Positions 25,101 through 35,300 of a DNA stretch of 64,000 nt are shown here, piece after piece. Origin of the DNA: Cristatella mucedo. Taxonomy: Eukaryota; Bryozoa; Phylactolaemata; Cristatellidae. Within the stretch, counting starts at the first letter, position 1; each line of letters starts with the position of its first letter. Position numbers and translations under genes: made by a program. The stretch lies in assembly GCA_009760855.2 (NCBI GenBank), contig WPIO01000051.1, positions 1,408,501 through 1,472,500 of the forward strand. The letters run 5' to 3'. The notes under the pieces were generated by a model that saw only the letters and a program-made list of their open reading frames with translations, did no database searches and had not been told where the DNA came from.

Positions 25101-28100
25101 GGTTTCCTCTTTAATGTCTGTTTAACGTTGAAAAGTTTCATTCAGAGGCCGATGTCCCAGCTGTTCATCACATTTGATCCGTGTCGAAGATTAGGGACTG
25201 CCTATTGCAGTGGCTGGGTAAAGACCTTTTCGTAGGGCAACCGAAAAAAGCCAGTAATCCTCTGCTGCTCATGATGAATATTGCTTTGAGGCCAGACAGC
25301 AAATCTCACAGATTCAGCTCTTCGTAGAGTGAAATTTCTCTTACTCTGACCAACAAGGGCCACCACAGCTTAGCTGTCTTATATCCAGATGAACGGCTTC
25401 ACTAGTTCCGTCTTCTTTGTGCCCTCAGGTGCTCCATTCAAATAAGGCGACTTGTTGAGCCATTACACCAGCACCACACAAGGATTCTTCAAAAAGAGTA
25501 TACTCAAGTAATTGTTGGTCAAACAAATTGGATTTCAAAGTTTAAATACTCTGCTTAGGGTCATTAGATTTTTCAGATAACGACCCTATGCAAACTGCCT
25601 AGCATGTGAAGTACTTTTTGACGAACCTTAATTTGGTACTAATTTAGTCTACGTGCACCCACACTCAGTCTTTTGTAGGGTTCTTTAAGTGCTGTCCAAA
25701 GAAAGCTGTCTGACGTCTGGTGCAACCTGCTAGGGATATTGAAGTCAATAGTTCTTATCTGCCTCATTTCGCTCATGTCACTTTCTTTCGCATGTCAATC
25801 TTGTTAAGGCCTTTCCCAAGCCTTTCCCAACAAGGGAGCACATCTGGCCGGTGATCGCTGGCCCCCAGACTGGTTTCGGTTGTAAGGCTCAATTTACTTA
25901 TCAGCAACAACGCCATTGTTGCTGATTGAACAGTAAGCTCTTGCTGCTTCCACCTGGCTGAATACAGGAGGCAAAATCATCCTTTGGCACATGGCACGGC
26001 ACTTATTGGTGAATACCCGGCAACCACACGTTCTTCTCACTTCTAGTATATGCATCAGAATTGAGCAGCATTTGCAGCTACCGAAAATGGCCAGTTATAC
26101 CGATGAGTTTCAACGTGAATGCTTTGTATGCATGATTGTCCAAGTTATGTCTACTTTCAGCTACGTAACATTGCTAAAATTCGGGCTTGTTTAGACAGTG
26201 ATACCACATCTAAGTTGGTCCATGCATTTGTGACATTTCGCCTTGACTTCTGCAACTCACTGCTTGATGTTCTACTGGCCTGTGCAGTCAGGCGGCAGGT
26301 GCTTACAGCTGGTGCAAAACTCTGCAGCTAGGCTTGTCTGTCATGAGCGTCGCAATTGCCATATCACGCCACTTCTTGCTGACTCCACTGCCTACCAGTC
26401 AAGCAACGCATCAACTTCAAGGTTTTGTCGCTCACACTAGGTCCCTTCATTCTTTGGCTCCAGCCTACCTATTTTTATTTACTGTCTCACCAGGCCAAGC
26501 ATAGTACCACCCGCTTTTCGGAATCCAACAGTTTACTAATACCTCGTACAAACTCAAATCCTTTGGAGACCGTGCATTTAGTTCATATGCTCCCAAAGCC
26601 TGGAACTTACTTCCGACTTGTGTCACGACATCCCCTGACTTTACCACATTTAAAAAGAAATTAAAAACATACCTATTTATCTCAGCATTTAGTGGGTCCC
26701 TGTGATTCGACCTTTGTATGCTTATGTGTGCTGACACTGTGCATGCTGTCACTGGCCACACTTGCATGCTGACCCTGTGCACGTCACACCTAACCATGTT
26801 ATTCTTGTTGTTTATTGAGTATGCTACCACTAACCATTCGATCGTGTTTCCTTTGCAGCAAATATAAGGCGCCTAGAAAGAGAATGAGTTCTCTGAGGGC
26901 ACTTTGTCGAGTGTGTTATTATTATTATTATGTCTTTCAATAGGTCCTTGGTAGAGGAGTACACAATTAGAAAGGTTATGATGCAGGTAATGTTTCATGT
27001 TGCTAAGGATAGTGCTACCAGCAAAAATTTTGCTGGTCTCTGCAATGGGAGAAAATGAGGTGTCAAAGCCACCATAGAGGAGCTTGAATATCTCCGGGCA
27101 TTAAAAAACCTAGTTGGGCAATCTCTACAGGACAGGCTGGGGACTAGGGCTTTCACTGCTGAAAAACTATGCCGATATCTCCGGAAGAGAGAAAGAAGCA
27201 TGCTGCATTAGTTGGGGTGATGAGTTGAGGAAGAATGGCGCTCGTAAATGCAGTACAATTGCAGCAGGGTAGCTGGATTTTTTGGGAGTCGGCTCTACTT
27301 ATCAAGGGTTAGTGGACCGAGCTGAGGTTGGTGATATCCATAGAGGATAAGTGTTGAGGCTCTTCTGCTGCTATATAGATTAGTTTACTGGATCAGCTAG
27401 ACTTAAGGCTCTTCTGCTACTATATAAATGAGTTGTTCGATCAGCTAAATTTATTATTATTATTATTGTTATATTGGGTGGAAGCTTCAGCTGGTGGTGA
27501 ATGGGTATGATCTCCACTCTGGCGCCTAAGGACGCTGACTGGTCAGCGATTGGTATTGACCAATATAATAATGGGTATTGTAACCACGAGCCTCTGATGA
27601 TTGCCTTTACTGTTTCTGCTGCTCGGGTTTATCTCTCTGCACAGGATTTACATGTCTGGAGGGTGGCTGCCGTACAAGATAGTCAGTTGATCAGGTTGCC
27701 GGTTTGGTTGAGTTGAGAATTGCTGCTGCTAATTGGGCCGTAACTCTACTTGTATCTGGTCTGGGTGGATCCCTGGACGACCAGCAGTAGCCTCCTTTTT
27801 CGCTAGAGGCATAATGTATGCTTTATCTTTTTTCTCAGATATCTTTCAAATTTTTTTGTCATGCCTTTTATTCCGAAGATTGACTTGCTTACCCATTTGC
27901 TGTCAGAATGTATCATTTAAGCTCATGTGTACCCTTTCCCTTAGCGCTTCTCATATTTGTTGAGTGGCAAGTTTGCATGCTGGTGGCTACCATGTTCAAT
28001 CTCTTTTTTAATCTTTGGATTACTTAGGACCGATTTGAAGCTGCCATGAAGCTCGTGGCTAGTGAGTTCAGTGACCGTGTGCATCACTACTATACCGACT

Positions 28101-31100
28101 GGATTCCGGCTAGAGTGCTAGTTGAAAATGCTGTGAATGAAAGAATACAGGTACAAGACGTGCCGACTTGTGGTTGTGCGTGTATAACTGCTCTGCGTCT
28201 TTCCTTCCTTTGATGCGAGAATACTTTTTTACTGTTCGTATTTGCACCGTGTTTGTCCTCTCCCCATCTATCCGTTAGGATGTCGTGTACATATACAGCC
28301 TAAAATTAGCAAAAATCATAAAGTCCCTTTAAAAATAGTGTTATCAGTTTATGCCGTTACCGTAAGCCTGCACACTAAGCAGAAACTATACGTCGAACCT
28401 GGTGAGCCTTGTTTATTTCTCCAAGGAAAGCCTACCCACCATACCATACGTCGCAGCATTGTTAAGCTTCTTGGGGGGTTTTCATTGTGGCACTAGAAGA
28501 AGCTGGGCACTCGTAGGCCAAATTGCTTCTGCTCTATCATTACCAAAGAGTAAGATTTTGTACAATATGAAGAAGGTGGTCAAGCCTGGACGCCCCATAA
28601 ATGCCTCCCGGCCGTGCCGGCCCTGTACCTACCAGTAGGCAGGAAAACCCCACCCTAGAGTTGGGGCTGTTAAGGGACCGCTTTGCTTCGATACAAACAC
28701 GTGCTCAAAGTCGGCAAGCTTTGCCTTAGAAATGAGTTAGCAGTGATACCACCAGCAGGCGATTAGATTAGATGGGGCTTTTCTACCCTTTCCACTTGCA
28801 AAGAGGATGCCACTTTAGTCCGCAAGGAATGTGTATGGTAAGCCATTTACAGTGGGCGGGATAGAGTTGTTTAGAGTGACAAAGGCAGATTCGTGCTCTT
28901 TTCAAACTACAAGGAAAGGCTTTAGTGTGTCGGCAACCCAGTGGAGCCTACCCACCCAAATGCCTTCAGCATACGGTCCAGTTCTGAGGAAATGTGTGCT
29001 TCAGCAAAAATGGCATCCGAGTCCTGAACAGCAGCATACCCGGCACTATTGTGCAAGACTGTTATTTAGACCATCTTCAGAATATCGGACTCCCCAGTGC
29101 GACGGCACTTCGTGGACTTGATTATATTTTCAAACACGACAGCGACCCAACACACGGCTGCCAAAGTTAAGCAATTTCTAACCATTGAGTTTGGCTACCT
29201 TCCTTGACGGTTATGGACTGGCCAAGTCAATCTCTGGACCGATTAACCCAATTGAGCATGTGTGAGATGATGTCAAGCAAGGCATGACACCCACTAGTGC
29301 GCTTTTTGAACACTTGCAACCAACGAGTTAGTGGCATCAAAGCGGCCAATGTCTGTGAGTGGTTGACTAGCTCCATGCCTGGGTAGGTCCGACAGGTCGT
29401 TGCAAATAGGGAAGGTGCAGCCTCACATCAACTTAACAGATTAAGCACACTCCATCAAACGCATACAATGTAGCTCCGTCCCTTTTGTCATCTCGATCTC
29501 AAGTTTTCGTTCTTGTCTCTTCTCTTTTTTTCTACTGCCTCTGGTTCAGTCACTCAGTGACCCGCTTTTGTCTGCTTGTCATTAACCAATGTATTGACAG
29601 GCACTTATTGTTTTAACCCGGTTCCCCACAATCCTCCAGGCTTGGGCTTAGCTCTTGCCCTGTATTGTGTCAGCTGCTGACAGTTCGAGTGGAGGAGCCT
29701 GGTCTATTACCTGTGCTGGCTTCAGAGCATTGCTGAAGATTGCATTGTGCTGCACAACGTGGCCCCGACAGGTGGATCCAAGCGGTGAAATCGCCTGCCT
29801 GGGTGCCGGTGGCTGTCCGTGGAAAGACCACCTGCTGTCACTCGAAGCTGAGTACGGCATCGGCTCGAGTAACGACGAGAACAGCAAGCCCAGCATCAAG
29901 TACATGCTCTATCGGGATCAGAACTCATCGTGGCGCGTTCAATGTGTGCCGGAAGCCGTTAACTCGATGGTCTCCAGGTGAGCTCATTCGCAGCTTGCTT
30001 GTGGTCTGCTGCCTTTGCTCTTAGGTTCCTTAGCTGCTGCCTGGGTTGCCTCGATTTGGAGTTTGCTCTGCTGTGCCGTGCTGTCGTAGAGTGGATGCAC
30101 ATGTGGGCTTGAGGCTGCCATCGTCTTGCTCCCCTTTTCGTAGTTGCTAAGGGGCTCCTTGGCAAGCTCAATTGCCTCCTCCCCCAAACTAATCCCTTGC
30201 TGCTGCTTCTGCAGTCTTGCTTTTGTTTATTGCTTAAGCCATGACGTTGAACAAAGCACGGTGGTTATTGGTAGCTGTCGATACTGCTATGTAATGGTGC
30301 AGGAACATTTTTTCTTCAAAAGACTGCCTCTGGCTGAATGGTCTATCTAATAGACGCTAACAGCAGTAAAGAATTTTTACTGCACCATACAAGAACTAAA
30401 TCTCGTTCGAGACACTTTCAAATAGGCTGATAGGTAGCTGGTTTTCTCAATGAGTCGACGGGTCGCCAAATAATAGATCGTTGCATGCAGCTACACCCAC
30501 AAAGTTTCTGCTGCCTTAGAAGTGAGCTGAAGCATGAAAGGAGGTGGTGGTTAAATTGTTCGGACGACCCAGTTTAGCATTTTTCAAGTTTGTGTGTCCA
30601 ACTTTAGTAGTTTTAGCCTAGCCTGTTGGATTCTTTGCTAGCCCCCCATTTTTTCTTGGTGTGACTAATCGGTTGCTAGGCTCTTGGCCTCAGCTCTGGC
30701 TCGTGAATAGTGAGTAACAAAGCTTGGACACCAGCGGCCGAGCAGCCGTCCAAATCAGTGCTCGTTTGAGCATGTATATGGCAGGAGACACTCGGAGCAG
30801 TGCGACTGACGGAGTTCGTTTTGGTGCCGTGTTTGAGCACCCATCAGTCTTGTGCTGCCAAGCACATTTCGTACTCGTTATCATTCGCATTAAAAATGGG
30901 ATGCATTATCGGTGGGGCAGTAGCTACCAGCGCTGTTGCCCTGTACGGTGTGTCTGTCACATGTGGCTGCTCGGGCTTTTCGAGCCTATTTTTGATAGCG
31001 CATGCATTCGTCTGACGTATCTCGACCAAAGAGCCTTGTACGTATATATGTATCTCCATCTGTAACTCCACAAAGTCATAAAGACCACGTGGGTGTTACA

Positions 31101-32304
31101 CAGGAGAGTTTTGTGTAGCGCACTCACAGCCTAAGTGGCTTTCGGTACGCATTCGGTAGCCAACAGACTTCGTCTCACACAACAAAGAGAGAGTGGGAAG
31201 CATAGCAGAGTCAGGAGAGCAATTGAGGTAGTGAGTAGCATGGAAGTAGCAGCTCAGGACCGCTGAAAAGGATGAGCCATAGTCGGCAGCAGGAGAGTAG
31301 TTGTCGTTAGCCTTCCCCTTTCAGCAAAGCTTGCGCCAAAGTGACCTTTTGTTTGGTGACCACATCAGCTCCACAGTCAAGTCTGCCTACTTTCAGCTCC
31401 ATAATATTGCTAAACTTCGGGCTTGCTTAGACAGGAATGTAAAAAAATCTAATTCATTTGTATAGTGCCCTAAGATAACTTAATCTCTATTCAGGCACTT
31501 CACATATGCCATGGGGCTCGAGCCCACGACCTCGGCCAGATCTTGGTCGGGCGAGCACCTGGCACCACTGGGCCAAACCAGCACGGTACCACATCCAAAT
31601 TGGTCCATGCATTCGTGACATCCCGTCTCAACTTCTGTAACTCCCTGCTTGCTGGTCTACTGGCCTGTGCAACCAGGCAGGTGGTTACAGTTGGTGCAAA
31701 ACGCTGCAGTTAGGTTTGTCTGTCGTGAGCTTTGCAGTTACCACATCACTTCACTTCTAGCTTACCTACACTGATTCCCATTCAAGCTGCACATCGACTT
31801 CAAGGTTCTGTTACTCACTTTTAGGTTCCTTCATTCTTTGGCTCCAGCCTGCTTATCAGATATACTCCCCTACTAGGCTAGCATCTTACCACCCGCTTTT
31901 CGGAATCGAATCGTTTACCTTTACTTCGTATGCTCCTAAAGCTTGGAACTCACTCCCGATTGGTGTCACGACGTCCTTTGACTTGGCGACATTTAAAAGG
32001 AAGCTGGAAACGCATCTATTTAGCATTTGGCGTGTCCATGTGATTCGTCCTTGGTGTGCTTAAGCATGCTGACACTGTGCATGCTGCCACTTGCCATTTT
32101 TGCATGCTGACCCTATGCATGTCACCTCTAACCATGTTATGCTTGGCGACATTGAGCATGCTACTATTAACCATTCATCGTGTTTCCTTAGAAGCATATG
32201 TAAAGTGCCTAGAAAGAGATTTAGTTATTTGAGGGTGCTATACAAATGTATAATAATAATTATTATTAAATCTTCCCGATCAGGTGCATAACACACTCAA
32301 GTGA

Positions 32305-32364
<60 letters not shown>

Positions 32365-35300
32365 CGCGTGCGTGTGGGTGTGTGTGCGCTCGTGCGTGCA
32401 TGTCTGTGGGTAGGCGGGTGCATCGAGCAGACAAGCAAAGGCTGTGTTATGGAAAGAATGCAAATCTGTTTTAAGCACACGTTGCAGCTCAGGACTGATA
32501 CCCCTGGCTCTGTCGCCTGTACTGAATTAAATTGGGCCGGTAGAACCAATTGTAAGGTCCAACATTTTTTTTGCTTTATCATTCCACTGCATGCAACACG
32601 AAGTTAGTATTTTTGGTGTGACTGGCCATCACGCTACCTACGTGAGCTAGAGGAAAGCCAGTACCAGAACCCGAGGATATCGCATTCTGTCTGTGATCTT
32701 GATGTGCAAGATTAGCGATGCAACGGCATAGAAAAGAATGCTTTTCTCATCGAAGTACTGTGTTACGGGCTGAAATATTGGAAACACACAGTGCTTATAT
32801 AGGAACTTTTCGCACTCAGCCCTTTGGCTAAATAGCTCTGCATTGCATGAGTAATCGATAAAGCAACACCGGTCAGAAGAATATGAAACCATACCGTACA
32901 CGGCTAAAGCAATTTATTGTGTGGAATAATTCAGAAACATGATAATTTGAAGTGAGGTGTTGCTTGTACCACTCACTTCTGTCTAGCGTCATCGGTCTAA
33001 GGGGGCATTTGCCCTAATAACCTTGCAAGCATGGTAAGTCATAGCTGATGTTCATCGACATCTTGTGCATGACCTTGTAGAGTTGCTCCAAGATTTCTCT
33101 ACATATGGGTTGTTCACGGGGTCTAACTCTTGCCCCAAATGCTCAATGAAATCTGGTTCAGACTGGCTTTGCTCTGGCCGGTTTAAAACTCGGAGTGCTC
33201 GAAGCCGTCCAGTATAGGAGAGTCGAAAATATTTTTAGCAGTGGCAGCATTGAACCCGTGGTTGTGTTAATCATCCTATGTTTGTGGAAATGTATTGGCA
33301 GAGAAATGCAGGTAGTTTTTATGATCACGGTGCTAATGCTGTATACATAAAACAAGGAAGTTAATCATATACCAGGACTGGCTGAAAGCAAGGCTTTTCT
33401 TTTGGTGGTGCTTGAACCACATTTGTTTTTGTTTGAATAGAGCTTAATTGTTAGCTGCTTGCCATGAAACGGTATGGGCAATCCTATAACTGAGTGCTGG
33501 TCCATACCGCTTGTGCATTGACCTACAAACAACCAGAAGTATCTTTGAAAAAGATGCATCGATTTAACATACTGCCCCTTGAAATCTCGAACTGTTTTTT
33601 ATCTACGTATAACATGAATGTGTGTGGTTAAATGGTGTAGTTTGTGCTCTCCTGCTGTTCTCACCGTTTCTGCAGACTTCAGCAGTTGAGGGTCGATGAA
33701 AGTTATTCGACGTGTAATGTCAGTCACGACGTGCTCTGTCGCTAAACCGTCTTAACAATCTTCTTTTTCATTTTTTCCTATCTGGAATAGTGGTGCCACA
33801 GAGTGGATATGGCATCTGCCGTCATAGGGGTAGGTGCTGCATATCTGTGCACTTGTTTCTTTGCTAATTCGTGCAGTTCTGTGAGGGACCAGCTGGCACG
33901 GTTCAGAAGCTAGCTGCAGTAGTCAGCCACAGCAGTGCCGGCTCACAGTCAGGTGGTGCCACTGGGTTGGGCTGTATCTGCTGACTGCCTTTTAGGGTAA
34001 TCTACATGGCTAACCTCCCACTTGGCTAAAGGTCACTAACGGCAGCCGGACCTGTTCTTTGTTTTACAGCAAGGGTTCATGTTTCCTCTGATAGTCTAAT
34101 AGATTGGTCGGGTGTGGTGTGGCTGCTTGCCTGCTGAGGGTACCAAGTACTCGAGACAGGCACCAAGCACCATGCCAGTTTGAGGTATGGATGCCGTCTC
34201 CCTGGTAGAGTTTGTAGCTGGTGTGATTAGGGAATTATGTGTGCACCAGAAATCAGGATTTTGCTTCCGGCCTCTGTCACCACGTGAATTGACTTGACAT
34301 AATTTAAGTCTGGCTAGCTGTCCCTGAATATCAGTGAACTTTTTTTTCCGGCGTGCTTACCTGTTCATAATTCAGTCCTTTTTGCAACTAGTAGTCCTGG
34401 TAGCTAGCAGTCGCCAGTGTCTGATGTGCTTTTGCATGCTTATCTAAGCATAATACTTTACTTGTCTCATAGTTATTGCTTTTCTCACATCGAGTTGTAA
34501 ATTGCCTGGTTAGATCTTACGTTCACTTATGGTGCCATGTAAAAAGAATTATTACAATATTAATTCACGTACCAGCTGAAAGCCTGCAGCAGTTAATGCT
34601 TGCCTTCGAGGGAGTATCAGCTCGTGGTGCTGAGTGCTAGACCGACATTGAATCTCTCCACACAAAAAAGTACTGAAAGCAGCATATCGCGTGCACTTCT
34701 TCATCGTTATTTTCTTTTCAACTTAGAGTAAGAAAGTGTGGATGAGGGATAGCTGTGTATGTCTGTTGCTAGGGATTGTTCTTATGCTGCAAGTACCTTT
34801 CGTTCTGACTGTCAAGGTCAAGCGTCCGTTCAATACTAAGCAGTGTATCTGAACTTGCCAGAAGAGATAGAATAGTGGCATGACCTTTTGCTGCAAAATT
34901 CTGTCTGCAGTCCTTGTTTGCTGCCTTAATGTGTCCATTTCAAGCTTGGCCCATTCAGCACAGGCTTTGGTGCACCAACTAATGTTGTGCTTGATCGTGT
35001 TGGGCTGTGCATCAAAGAGCTTCTTTGCTTGATTTTTTTTAGTCAATTGGTCGTCTTTCGGAGCTGCAGTTTTTTTTCACTGCAGCTCCGAGAACTTTTC
35101 GAATGCATGGCCCAGTCATTAATGTGCTGGGCCGACCAAGGTCCGGCTGAGGTTGTGGGCTCGAACCCCGTGGCATATGTGGAACACCTGAATAGAGATA
35201 AAGTTCTCTTAGGGTGCTATACAAATGAATTGTTATTCATTTATGAACCTGCTGCCGAAGTTGGTGCTGGTTCGCATCCGGAAATGGACTCACGTTGAGT

